A stretch of 64,000 nt of DNA, taken from positions 248,001-312,000 of the forward strand of contig OW818658.1 in assembly GCA_942492815.1 (NCBI GenBank), given 5' to 3'. Below, piece after piece: positions 8,340 to 15,933 of this stretch; position 1 is the stretch's first letter, and every line of letters starts with the position of its first letter. Position numbers and translations under genes: made by a program. The notes beneath the pieces were generated by a model. It saw nothing but the letters and a program-made list of their open reading frames with translations, was not told the origin of the DNA and made no database searches. This DNA comes from JAEUWI01 sp942492815 (GTDB lineage Bacteria > Hydrogenedentota > Hydrogenedentia > Hydrogenedentales > JAEUWI01).

Positions 8340-9665
8340 TTACTTCGCGCTTTTGTTGTAAAAATCCTTCTCGATCTTCTCGCTTGTTTTTAGGATAGCA
8401 CTGTAGTTGCCTGCTGTTGCGCTTGAAATTAACTTTTTTATGTTCTTATCCTTTATAGATAAGCTTACTAGGTCATACTTCTTTACTATATCGATCCAGT
8501 TTGATACAGGCTTCTCGGATTGCAGCTTCGCAAGTATTCGCAAATCGCTGGGAAGTACATAATTTAAGTAGTATGACCACCGTTCATCGGTTAGTGTTTT
8601 CAGAATCGCCATAGCATGGGGCTGTGCGGACCAGGAATGGCCGTACCGATTTCCTAAGACGACTGAAAGGAGAGCGGTCATACACGCTGGTAACGCCAGC
8701 GTCGGAATAGTCGTTCCAAGTTTTCCCAAACTCTGAACAGGTGCAACTTCTTTGTAAAAATTATCCATGCCATCGTGGGCCGCGAGAATTGCATTTGCGG
8801 CTTTTACAAATGTGTCGCTGCGTAGGTTTTCAGGAACAAAGTCAAAACCCTTCACCTTTAGTAGAGCACGTTTGAGACCGGCTACTGCGGTTGCCCTTCC
8901 TGCCACATACGCTTCCGCGTACGCCCGTCCGACCTGCCATCTTTCCACTTCCCGAAGTTGGGGCCAAATTGCAGGTATGATAGTGTTTACATTTGCAAGT
9001 ATGTGCTCCAGACTAGCCCCTTCGTTTCTTCGTGTCGCATTTACAAGGACATTGATGGTGAGCTTCAGAAAGAAGTAAGGGGAAGTTGTGAGCGAATCGA
9101 TCATTTCATCATCTGCTGCGATTGTGTTACGCTCTAGCGCATTTCTGAATTTTACGAACTTGCTCGCTACTTCGATCTTTGGCCGCCCCAACACTGAACG
9201 CACACAAGTTTCTAGGGATCCAATAGCCTCATGCCTATTGATTTCTTGCTCTTGCTCGTGTTCATGTTCTAAGTCACGCTTTACGAAATGCGTGATGAGT
9301 TCATAAGCATGGCGCAATCGCAGGGCATCAGTAGAGGTTACCACCCCAAGCTCCTCTGCCAGCCGTATTGCTTCCCTATCAGTTACAATATCTTCGACGT
9401 CATCATCTTCCTCAATGTCCGGCTTTCCAAGCATTTCAGCCAGCAATTCGACTCCAACAGTCCCGAGTTCTCTCTTTAGCGCAAGGATCGTCTTTCCCCA
9501 CAAATAATTTAGGGCCATCGGATAGAAGCCCGCCTCGAAAGCTTTAGTAATCTGAAGTTTATCGTTCTTACTAAGTTGAACTGCACGAGTCGCAATCTGG
9601 TGCACGTCGTCCAGTCCAGAAGGCAGGACCACTTCTTGGGGCTGCCATGCAGACAATTCATTCAT
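8340..9665 (-). CDS. Unrecognised helical protein paired with a DAC-like gene
   Basis: I do not recognise a family for this 441-residue protein. It looks mostly alpha-helical and soluble. The N-terminal third has a Trp/Tyr-rich helix (FYPMALNYLWGKTILALKRE), then an acidic loop (EEDDDVEDIV) and TDREAIRLAEELGVVTSTDALRLRHAYELI. A charged EHEHEQEQE stretch follows. One hydrophobic run (TIPTLALPACMTALLSVVLG) around residues 330-350 might be membrane-active or just a buried helix. The C-terminus is lysine rich. Its start overlaps the end of the DAC-like gene by 8 bp, so the pair is probably co-translated. Position second to a nucleotide-cyclase-like gene makes it a candidate effector or partner, which is inference only. 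GC is visibly lower than in flanking genes. Confidence 0.8.
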   Translation of the reverse strand: MNELSAWQPQEVVLPSGLDDVHQIATRAVQLSKNDKLQITKAFEAGFYPMALNYLWGKTILALKRELGTVGVELLAEMLGKPDIEEDDDVEDIVTDREAIRLAEELGVVTSTDALRLRHAYELITHFVKRDLEHEHEQEQEINRHEAIGSLETCVRSVLGRPKIEVASKFVKFRNALERNTIAADDEMIDSLTTSPYFFLKLTINVLVNATRRNEGASLEHILANVNTIIPAIWPQLREVERWQVGRAYAEAYVAGRATAVAGLKRALLKVKGFDFVPENLRSDTFVKAANAILAAHDGMDNFYKEVAPVQSLGKLGTTIPTLALPACMTALLSVVLGNRYGHSWSAQPHAMAILKTLTDERWSYYLNYVLPSDLRILAKLQSEKPVSNWIDIVKKYDLVSLSIKDKNIKKLISSATAGNYSAILKTSEKIEKDFYNKSAK

Positions 9666-10680
9666 TCTCAGATCCCTTGAAGTAAGAAGTACCGTCCTGA
9701 GACTGCATAAGGACAGCGGATAGCCCTTTCCCCAGTTTTGACTCTAATGCCATGTACGCTCGTTTCCTAGCGCCTCCAATAACCTTTTGAGGGCTCGGAG
9801 AACTTACAAAATAGTTGAAACCGAGAAGTCTTGCGCGGTTATCAAAAAGCACTATTCCATCGGAGTTCAGCATGCCCTTTAGAAGACCTCCTGCACTTTC
9901 TAGTTCGTATTCTGAGGAACGATGGTCAAGCAGTCTCTCCATAATATCTGAAAAATCGACAGGGATGTCTAGCGTAACTCCATCTTTCGCCAGAAATCTC
10001 GGAGGGCGATTCATTGATGTCACCGCGACAATCCAACCATGAGAGTGCAACAATGCTTCCATAAGAATCCGACTGAAGTAACTATCGAGCTGTTCACGCG
10101 TACCAGACTTCAGTTGCCTCAAGATAGAGCCTATCAATAGGTGAATACCAGTCAACGGGTGCTGCGCGTTGTCATCGCGGTGGTCCAGATACACATAGTG
10201 ATGCGCTCCATTCTCAGCTCTGACTTCGACGCAGTCTAAAGCCAATTGCTGTATTTTTACGATCTGAAGTCCAGAATCTGGCACTAGCACTATATCGTCT
10301 ATCGGGACAGAAGTAATATTGGAGGCGCCTCTAAATACTCCGAACTCCAAGATTGTGTCTTGCTCGTGAAAGTATATCGCCCATCCACCTACTGCTAACG
10401 GAGCGCACTTTTTCACTCCCTCTTTAATGCCCTCCACTTCAAATGTTGCCGAACCGATTTTGACACTTAGGCATCCGGGCAGCATCTGCAGGAGTTTCAC
10501 CATGTCATTTATCAAGTACGCTTTTGGCGATAGTCTCGTGCCTTCTTCTTGACATCTCGCGAGTGCAACGACTAGTTCGACTATCAGGGAAGAGTTCGCC
10601 AGCATTTTCAAATTAGACTTTGAGCAAAAGTCCGCGAGTCCACCCAATAAGCCAGTTCGATATGTGATATTTGTAGCCAT
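9658..10680 (-). CDS. Protein with divergent C-terminal diadenylate cyclase (DAC)-like domain
   Basis: This 340-residue protein has an unassigned N-terminal region (1-205), HSHGWIVAVT at 212-221, and a C-terminal 75 residues that line up with the DAC domain of CdaA/DisA. D274-G275-I276 sits where DAC has DGA, followed by VLFDNRARLLGFNYF where CdaA has a strand-turn-strand. GARKRA at 303-308 sits where DAC has GTRHRA, and AVLMQSQDGTSYF at 323-333 where DAC has VSEETGxxS. The spacing agrees across the whole span. DAC domains make cyclic di-AMP from two ATP. Here RHR has become RKR and SEETG has become SQDG, so activity or product may differ. Stand-alone cytosolic DAC proteins with extra N-terminal domains have been predicted in conflict systems. 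It is first of a two-gene unit in a defence-rich stretch. Confidence 0.65.
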   Translation of the reverse strand: MATNITYRTGLLGGLADFCSKSNLKMLANSSLIVELVVALARCQEEGTRLSPKAYLINDMVKLLQMLPGCLSVKIGSATFEVEGIKEGVKKCAPLAVGGWAIYFHEQDTILEFGVFRGASNITSVPIDDIVLVPDSGLQIVKIQQLALDCVEVRAENGAHHYVYLDHRDDNAQHPLTGIHLLIGSILRQLKSGTREQLDSYFSRILMEALLHSHGWIVAVTSMNRPPRFLAKDGVTLDIPVDFSDIMERLLDHRSSEYELESAGGLLKGMLNSDGIVLFDNRARLLGFNYFVSSPSPQKVIGGARKRAYMALESKLGKGLSAVLMQSQDGTSYFKGSENE

Positions 10681-10736
10681 CCAACGAGTCCGTTCTTAAG
10701 CAAAGCAGTGAATCCATTCTGGACTCTGTGCCTAGT

Positions 10737-11837
10737 TCACTGTCCCCATCCATCGTGCGGCGAGCTTTCCGCCACGATATGCCGCACCTTCACCAGCATA
10801 CCCCGGTGTTGGCTGTAGTCCATAGCGCCTAGAAACTGAAGTCGCCCGACGACCAGCCCCGGATGCACGGCGATCCTCGTCGCGAACTCCTTTACCCGGT
10901 TCGCGGAGTACAAGGGCACGCTATCCGCTACGAAGGCATCGATCTCCGCCTGCGGCACGAGAATCTCTGCCGCGCCCTCGTTGGCCAGTCGTTCTTCTTC
11001 AGGAACGTCGCTCTTCTTTCCCATAATGTCCACATCGAGCATAGCACGTTCATGGCCGTGGCCGTATTTCACGTGCATGAGCTCATGCATGAGTGTGAAC
11101 CAGAAATTGTCGATGCGGTCGAGGCGCGTGGACAAGACGACGACGGGGCTGCGATAGTCGAGCCAGAAGCAGACGCCGTCGATGAGGGAGGCGGGCAGGG
11201 CCTCCACCAGGAGAAAGCGTATGCCGGCCTCGGAGAGGAGGCCAGGGATGTTCGCCAGTCGGGCAGTTTCCGGGAGCAGCTTCCGGAGCTCGGTGAATAG
11301 GCCCGGCAGCGCAATCTCGGAAAAGGTGCCTGCGGGCACTGTTGCAGCGAGGTGGTGGGCGCGATGGAGCCAGGCGAGCTGTAGGGGCTCCTTGGTTTCA
11401 TCGCCACCACGGCGCGCGGCAAAGCCGAGCTCGGGCGGCGAAAAGAATGCGTCGATTTCAGCTTCGAGCGCGTCGATGTCCTCGGTTTGGCTTAGCCAGC
11501 CCCGGTTGGCCATGAGGCGGACGGGGTACTTCGAATATAGCTCCGATTTTCGCGACACGCTTCTGGTGCGCGCGGGGCTGCACTGGGTATGGTGCAGGCG
11601 GTAGGCGTTGTCCAGATTGAGCCACACTTCCGGCCCGGTGCCGAAGGCCTCGCCGATGAGCACCGCCATTTCGGGCGTGATGCTGCGCTTGCCGCCTATG
11701 ATATCGCTGACAGTCTTTTTGTCCACGCCGAGGATGGACACGAGGTCGGACTGAAGCCAGCCACGGGCTTCCAGTTCCTCCTGGATATATTCGCCCGGCG
11801 GGAAGACCTCGGCGAGTTTAAGGGGCGTGTTTTCCAT
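10737..11837 (-). CDS. higA: HigA-type antitoxin fused to ImmA/IrrE metallopeptidase
   Basis: This 366-residue protein has an N-terminal HTH of the HigA/VapI type (FPPGEYIQEELEARGWLQSDLVSILG, then VSDIIGGKRSITPEMAVLIGEAFG, about residues 12-70). A middle linker follows, and then a C-terminal ImmA/IrrE (DUF955) zinc peptidase with LMHELMH (HExxH) near residue 250 and the downstream NEGAAEILVP glutamate element. It starts one base after the stop of the HigB-like toxin. The HTH part should repress the operon and neutralise HigB; the peptidase might cleave the antitoxin part or another repressor under stress. Most HigA proteins are about 100 residues, so this is the long fused form, which is known but less common. 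Confidence 0.9.
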   Translation of the reverse strand: MENTPLKLAEVFPPGEYIQEELEARGWLQSDLVSILGVDKKTVSDIIGGKRSITPEMAVLIGEAFGTGPEVWLNLDNAYRLHHTQCSPARTRSVSRKSELYSKYPVRLMANRGWLSQTEDIDALEAEIDAFFSPPELGFAARRGGDETKEPLQLAWLHRAHHLAATVPAGTFSEIALPGLFTELRKLLPETARLANIPGLLSEAGIRFLLVEALPASLIDGVCFWLDYRSPVVVLSTRLDRIDNFWFTLMHELMHVKYGHGHERAMLDVDIMGKKSDVPEEERLANEGAAEILVPQAEIDAFVADSVPLYSANRVKEFATRIAVHPGLVVGRLQFLGAMDYSQHRGMLVKVRHIVAESSPHDGWGQ

Positions 11838-11838
11838 G

Positions 11839-12135
11839 TTAGTGATAGTCCTCGATAGAGAGTACTACGAATCTCTTGTTGGGCGGCTCGCCTTCAAATC
11901 GAAAGACCAATCGGAACTGCCGGTTGAGCCGGATGGAATGCTGGCCCTGGCGGTCGCCTTTCAACTCTTCAAAGTGAAAGCTCTTCATGGCGCGGAAGGA
12001 CCGCTCGTCGGGCGCATTCAGGATGAACTGCATCCGCTTTCGGTACATCTTGACGACCTCGTCCGGCAATCGGTGCCTGTAATTCAGGTCCACCAACAGA
12101 CGTTCGAGATCGGTATGGTCAAAAGTGACTTCCAT
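11839..12135 (-). CDS. higB: HigB/RelE-family toxin
   Basis: This 98-residue protein fits the HigB killer family, ribosome-dependent mRNA interferases. The mark is the C-terminal half: FHFEELKGDRQGQHSIRLNRQFRLVFRFEG, with the conserved basic residues in the LKG-R-x4-SIRLN-x-QFRLVF pattern used to bind and cut mRNA in the A site. Toxin-first order and the 1-bp gap to the HigA-like gene are typical of higBA. All expected basic residues are present, so it is probably active. It ends the defence-rich stretch 8340-12135. Confidence 0.9.
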   Translation of the reverse strand: MEVTFDHTDLERLLVDLNYRHRLPDEVVKMYRKRMQFILNAPDERSFRAMKSFHFEELKGDRQGQHSIRLNRQFRLVFRFEGEPPNKRFVVLSIEDYH

Positions 12136-12144
12136 CGTCGTTTT

Positions 12145-12173
12145 AGTCTAACATGCCTTTCTGAAATTAGCAA
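12145..12173 (-). promoter_or_regulatory. Possible higBA promoter
   Basis: On the minus strand TTGCTA, a 17-nt spacer and TAGACT lie just before the toxin start; each box matches consensus at four of six bases. The repeated GCAACTCGCAACTTGC just upstream could be part of the HigA operator. Confidence 0.35.
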
Positions 12174-12199
12174 GTTGCGAGTTGCGCAATCAGAAACTG

Positions 12200-12544
12200 T
12201 TATTGATTTATTCTATTCCGGCAGACCCGAATACGCCAGAGACCATTGTTCCGCATACCGACGGATTCACCTGGTGGGTAAGTTTGCGCTGCGAAAAACT
12301 CTCCCACATAGCAAACCATGCCCTGCGACCAACGAAACGACACGATGCATCGGGCAATCGCGAGGCTCAGCAGTATCTCCATCACCTCGCCCGCCTTGAA
12401 CTCATTAAGGGGGACTATGTCCTTTGCTGTGTCCTGCGCGTCAAGCTGGAAGCTTAACCCACCTTCGGCAACTATGTCAGGTGTAACTCCTGGAGCATAC
12501 TTGCACCACCCCCAGCGGACATGTTGTAATGAATTCTGGTTCAT
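12200..12544 (-). CDS. Doubtful small hypothetical protein
   Basis: An open frame of 114 residues (from the ATG at 12544) lies upstream of higB on the same strand. Its composition is plausible for a protein (mixed acidic and hydrophobic runs such as GEVMEILLSLAIAR), but I recognise no family and see no SD. The 12136-12642 gap otherwise holds only the possible higBA promoter and the upstream region of the phosphate transporter. Confidence 0.2.
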   Translation of the reverse strand: MNQNSLQHVRWGWCKYAPGVTPDIVAEGGLSFQLDAQDTAKDIVPLNEFKAGEVMEILLSLAIARCIVSFRWSQGMVCYVGEFFAAQTYPPGESVGMRNNGLWRIRVCRNRINQ

Positions 12545-12642
12545 GTGTGCCTCGTGCGCGGGCCACGTGTTTGCAGCGTTCAAGAACACGCCGGTGATCC
12601 AGGCCCATCGCCCTTTCCGGTCCAGTGAGGAGTCCCCGACGG

Positions 12643-13770
12643 ATGACCGCCTTTATCTTGTTTGCCATGGTGTTGTGGCTGGCCTATGGCAATGGCGCGA
12701 ATGACAATTTCAAAGGCGTGGCCACGCTGTATGGCAGCGGCACGGCGACCTTTCGTCAGGCGTTGACCTGGGCGACGGTGAGCACCTTTGCGGGGAGTCT
12801 GGTGTCGATTTTGCTGGCGGAGCGGCTTCTTGCCGTGTTCAGCGGGAAGGGACTGCTGCCGGAGGCCCTGCTGGGCGAGCCCACGACCCTGATTGCCATC
12901 GGGGGCGCGGCGGCGCTCACGATCATGCTGGCCACGCTGCTTGGGATGCCGACATCCACGACCCACGCGCTTACCGGGGCGCTGCTGGGGATTGCGCTGG
13001 TGACCTCGGGGAGCAATGTGCCCTGGGCGTCCTTTCTCCGACTTTTTGCGGTGCCGCTGCTGGTGAGCCCGCTGCTGGCCATCCTGATCACGGTAACGGT
13101 CTATCCGGTTCTTCGCTGGTTCCGGCTGCGGGCCGACATCAACCCCGATACCTGTGCGTGTGTGGACGACAGCCCCGCCGGTGCAAGCATCGGGGATGGG
13201 GCCGCTGTTGTGGCGTGTGCATCGGTGCCGGCGGTTCGGCTGGGGACGGTAAAGGAGTGCGGCAGCGGCGATGATGGCGCGATCCAGGGCATCAACGCTC
13301 AGACGGTCGTGGACACCCTTCACTATCTGAGCGCGGGTGCCGTCTGCTTCAGTCGCGCGGTCAACGACACGCCGAAGATCGCGGCCCTGCTGCTGGTGCT
13401 GGGTCATCTGGACAAATACATCGCGCTTGGATGCGTGGCCCTCGCCATGGCGCTGGGCGGCATGCTCCAGTCGCGAAAGATTGCCGAGACCATGGGCAAG
13501 CGGATCACGACGCTGAATTCCGGCCAGGGGCTGTGCGCCAATCTGGTGACGGCCCTGCTCGTGCTTTTCGCTTCGCGCCTGGGCGTGCCCGTGTCCACCA
13601 CGCACGTGTCCTGCGGTGCGATTTTCGGGATTGGTGTGGTGGAGCGCAATGCGCAGTGGAAGACCATCACGGCGGTGCTGGCCACGTGGATAACGACCCT
13701 GCCGCTGGCCGCGCTGGTGGGCGCCATGCTCTACGGGGTGCTCTCGGCCGACGCGGTGGCCCCGCTGTGA
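12643..13770 (+). CDS. PiT-family inorganic phosphate transporter
   Basis: This 375-residue inner-membrane protein carries the duplicated PiT signature. The first copy is GNGANDNFKGVATLYGSGT near the N-terminus, with GMPTSTTHALTGALLG after it. The second copy is SRAVNDTPKIAALLL with GVPVSTTHVSCGAIFG. About ten hydrophobic segments are visible in two halves, separated by a short hydrophilic loop around residues 165-225. PiT proteins import metal-phosphate with H+ or Na+. The start is placed at ATG 12643 because GAGGAG lies 10 nt upstream; the in-frame GTG at 12625 overlaps that SD. The NTAQ1-like gene follows after 10 bp. Confidence 0.9.
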   Translation: MTAFILFAMVLWLAYGNGANDNFKGVATLYGSGTATFRQALTWATVSTFAGSLVSILLAERLLAVFSGKGLLPEALLGEPTTLIAIGGAAALTIMLATLLGMPTSTTHALTGALLGIALVTSGSNVPWASFLRLFAVPLLVSPLLAILITVTVYPVLRWFRLRADINPDTCACVDDSPAGASIGDGAAVVACASVPAVRLGTVKECGSGDDGAIQGINAQTVVDTLHYLSAGAVCFSRAVNDTPKIAALLLVLGHLDKYIALGCVALAMALGGMLQSRKIAETMGKRITTLNSGQGLCANLVTALLVLFASRLGVPVSTTHVSCGAIFGIGVVERNAQWKTITAVLATWITTLPLAALVGAMLYGVLSADAVAPL

Positions 13771-13780
13771 AGCGTTCCTG

Positions 13781-14344
13781 ATGTCGCCACAATTGCATCG
13801 GTACTGTGCCCGCTACTGCGAGGAGAACATCTGGCACCTCGCCCAGGAGCCCGTCTTCGCCGACCGCGAGCGCGAGCGCGTGGTCGCGATCATTTCCAAC
13901 GCCGAGGCGGCCTGTCTTTTCTGGGACCAGCGGATGTGCGAGGCGCCCGACTACCCCGTGTGGTGGGATTACCATGTGATCCTTTTTGTGAAGGAAGGCG
14001 CTTGGCGCGTCTATGACCTGGACACCGCGTTGCCGTTTCCTGTGGCCGCGTCAACTTATCTCCGGCAGACCTTTCGCTTTCAGGAGAGGATGCCCGAAGT
14101 CATTCGTCCGCGTTTTCTGCTTCTCGACGGCGATGATTATGTGCGGAGCTTCTCCTCGGATCGCTCTCACATGCGCGATGGGGACGGTGCGTGGTATGCG
14201 CCGCCGCCGGCTTGGCCACCGATTGTCCAAGGCCGACCGGAGGGCTTTCCCGTCTTCATCGAAGGGCAATTGCGCGTGGGTGAACACCTCGGACTGGATG
14301 AAGTGATTGCGCGCTTCGCCTCGAACGATCTCGGCACGAACTGA
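13781..14344 (+). CDS. N-terminal glutamine amidohydrolase (NTAQ1/WDYHV family)
   Basis: This 187-residue protein matches the eukaryotic NTAQ1 (Nt-Gln amidase) family end to end. It has YCEENIW with catalytic Cys13, the family-naming WDYHVIL with His65, and VYDLDTALPFP with Asp81. The spacing (52 and 16 residues) is close to the Cys28-His81-Asp97 triad of the human enzyme. The C-terminal SDRSHMRDG and APPPAWPPI segments are also present. In eukaryotes NTAQ1 converts N-terminal Gln to Glu in the Arg/N-degron pathway. In this bacterium the Glu product could feed a Bpt/Aat-ClpS-type route, or the enzyme may have another substrate. It lies 10 bp after the phosphate transporter gene, though no functional link is obvious. 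Confidence 0.92.
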   Translation: MSPQLHRYCARYCEENIWHLAQEPVFADRERERVVAIISNAEAACLFWDQRMCEAPDYPVWWDYHVILFVKEGAWRVYDLDTALPFPVAASTYLRQTFRFQERMPEVIRPRFLLLDGDDYVRSFSSDRSHMRDGDGAWYAPPPAWPPIVQGRPEGFPVFIEGQLRVGEHLGLDEVIARFASNDLGTN

Positions 14345-14368
14345 GCGCTTGTGACCGCCCTGACCACC

Positions 14369-14445
14369 GGGAGCACGGACTTTCCAGTCCGTGATTTTCG
14401 TACGACTGTGTCGCACGATACGCGGGTAAGAAAACCCGCGCTCCC
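14369..14445. repeat. Multi-stem palindromic element between convergent genes
   Basis: An outer pair GGGAG/CTCCC (14369-14373 and 14441-14445) encloses a perfect 8-bp hairpin (14374-14393, loop ttcc), a small middle stem, and a perfect 7-bp hairpin (14421-14440, loop aagaaa). The folded shape is cloverleaf-like but is not a tRNA. It lies between the ends of the NTAQ1 and propeller genes, so it may end transcription from both sides or be a REP-like element. Confidence 0.6.
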
Positions 14446-14496
14446 GTTTGGCAACCGTCTTGATGGAAAAGGCAACAGCCTCTGAGATGGCCTCGG

Positions 14497-15747
14497 CTAT
14501 TTCTTCTCCGCGATCCGATAGAGGTGCGTTTTCGTGCGAAGGATCAGGGAATCTCCGACCACCGCGGGCGAGGCCCAGATTTCTCCGTCGAGCTGGTTGG
14601 TCGCCAGTTCCTTGTATTCCCGTCCCGGCGCGATGACGGTCGTCGTTCCCTTCTTGTTGGAGAGGTAGATCCGGTCGGTTGTGGCCAGGAGGGATGCGCT
14701 GTACTTGACCTTCATCGGCATCGACCAGACGACATTGCCCGTGGCGGCCTCCAGGCACTTCAGCGTGCCCGGATCGCTCATGGTGTAGAGGAGGTCGCCC
14801 ACGAGTACGGGCGACGACTCGTGGGGCACGTCTTCCGTCATTTTCCAGACCACGTGGGAGTCGGTTACGTCGCCTTTGCCGTCCTCGCGAATGGCCCACA
14901 GTTCCGTGCCACCCGGAGGGCCCCCGGTGTTGACGAAAAGGATTCCATCGCCCTGAATAATGCGGGAGATCGTGCTATCGTCTTTGTAGCGGGCGCGCCA
15001 GATCTCTTCGCCAGTCCGGGGATTGTGTCCCGTGACCAACAGCGCGCCGTTGCTCACCAGTTGGGGCTGGCCCTCGATTTCCACGATGACCGGCGTCTGG
15101 TAGGACTTCAGGTACACGCCTTGGATGCCGGTGTAGAGGTCTTCCGGGCGTTTATACATCCAAATCGTCTCGCCGGTCTTCTTGTCCAGCGCGGCCATGA
15201 ACTGCTGGTCCACGCCTTCGACCGTGATGATGACGAGGTCTTCAAAAAGCACGGGTGACGACGCGGGCCCCTGCATGTGGTCGCAGTTCAAATCGGTTCG
15301 CCGCCAGAGCACCTCGCCGGATTTCGAATCGATGGAGGCGGTGCCGAAGGTTCCATAGTGCACGTAGACCCGGCCCGATTCAATAGCGGCGGAGGGCGTG
15401 GCATAGGAATTCAGGGGGTTGATGCGCTGGGGTTCCGCGATTTCGAACACGGGAACGTCGTGGGTCACCGCGCCGGAATTCAGGTCGATACACACGGCAT
15501 AGAGCACCGTGCCGTCTTCCTTCGCCGTCGTCAGCCAGACCTGATCGCCCAGCACCACCGGGGTTGAAAGGCCGAAATCATGAATGGCCGTCTTCCAGGC
15601 GATGTTTTCCGTCTCCGACCAGTGGAGCGGGAGCGTGGCATCGCTGTGCCCGTCGGCCGTTGGTCCGCGCCAGTCCGGCCAGTCGGCGTGGGACAGGGCG
15701 GAGCACAGGCAGGTCAAGGCTACAAGTAGAAGTGCATAGGGACGCAT
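14497..15747 (-). CDS. Secreted PQQ-type beta-propeller protein
   Basis: This 416-residue exported protein has a signal peptide (MRPYALLLVALTCLCSALSHA) and then DWPDWRGPTADGHSD, the usual opening of the planctomycete-type PQQ-like propellers. Repeated blades follow with the tryptophan-docking pattern (for example KSGEVLWRRTDL, KTGETIWMYKRP, RTGEEIWRARYKD, ATGNVVWSMPM). These are BamB-like or quinoprotein-like propellers; no PQQ-ligand set can be confirmed, so an enzyme role is unproven. ATG 15747 is chosen because it starts the signal peptide and has GGAGAG upstream. Confidence 0.88.
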   Translation of the reverse strand: MRPYALLLVALTCLCSALSHADWPDWRGPTADGHSDATLPLHWSETENIAWKTAIHDFGLSTPVVLGDQVWLTTAKEDGTVLYAVCIDLNSGAVTHDVPVFEIAEPQRINPLNSYATPSAAIESGRVYVHYGTFGTASIDSKSGEVLWRRTDLNCDHMQGPASSPVLFEDLVIITVEGVDQQFMAALDKKTGETIWMYKRPEDLYTGIQGVYLKSYQTPVIVEIEGQPQLVSNGALLVTGHNPRTGEEIWRARYKDDSTISRIIQGDGILFVNTGGPPGGTELWAIREDGKGDVTDSHVVWKMTEDVPHESSPVLVGDLLYTMSDPGTLKCLEAATGNVVWSMPMKVKYSASLLATTDRIYLSNKKGTTTVIAPGREYKELATNQLDGEIWASPAVVGDSLILRTKTHLYRIAEKK

Positions 15748-15933
15748 GGGATTTGCTCTCTCCATATTTTTCACCGTGGACGCCGGGCGGATAGGCTCGC
15801 CCGAGCGACACGTCAATGGTCTGTCCGTGACGGTGTCAACGGCGTATCATCATAGTTTCGTACTCCGCGTTCGCAGAGTCAAATGTTTCATTGGTGTGGA
15901 GTCGTTCCCGCCCCACCCAGTGCGGGGCCACAA

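Noticed and set aside
12318..12704. Upstream + strand frame (128 codons) overlapping the start of the phosphate transporter
   Set aside because: It overlaps the SD and start of the transporter, with Ser/Cys-rich composition and no domain.
12580..13605. Open frame of 341 codons antisense to the phosphate transporter
   Set aside because: It is Arg/Gln/His-rich shadow sequence; the + strand has both PiT signatures.
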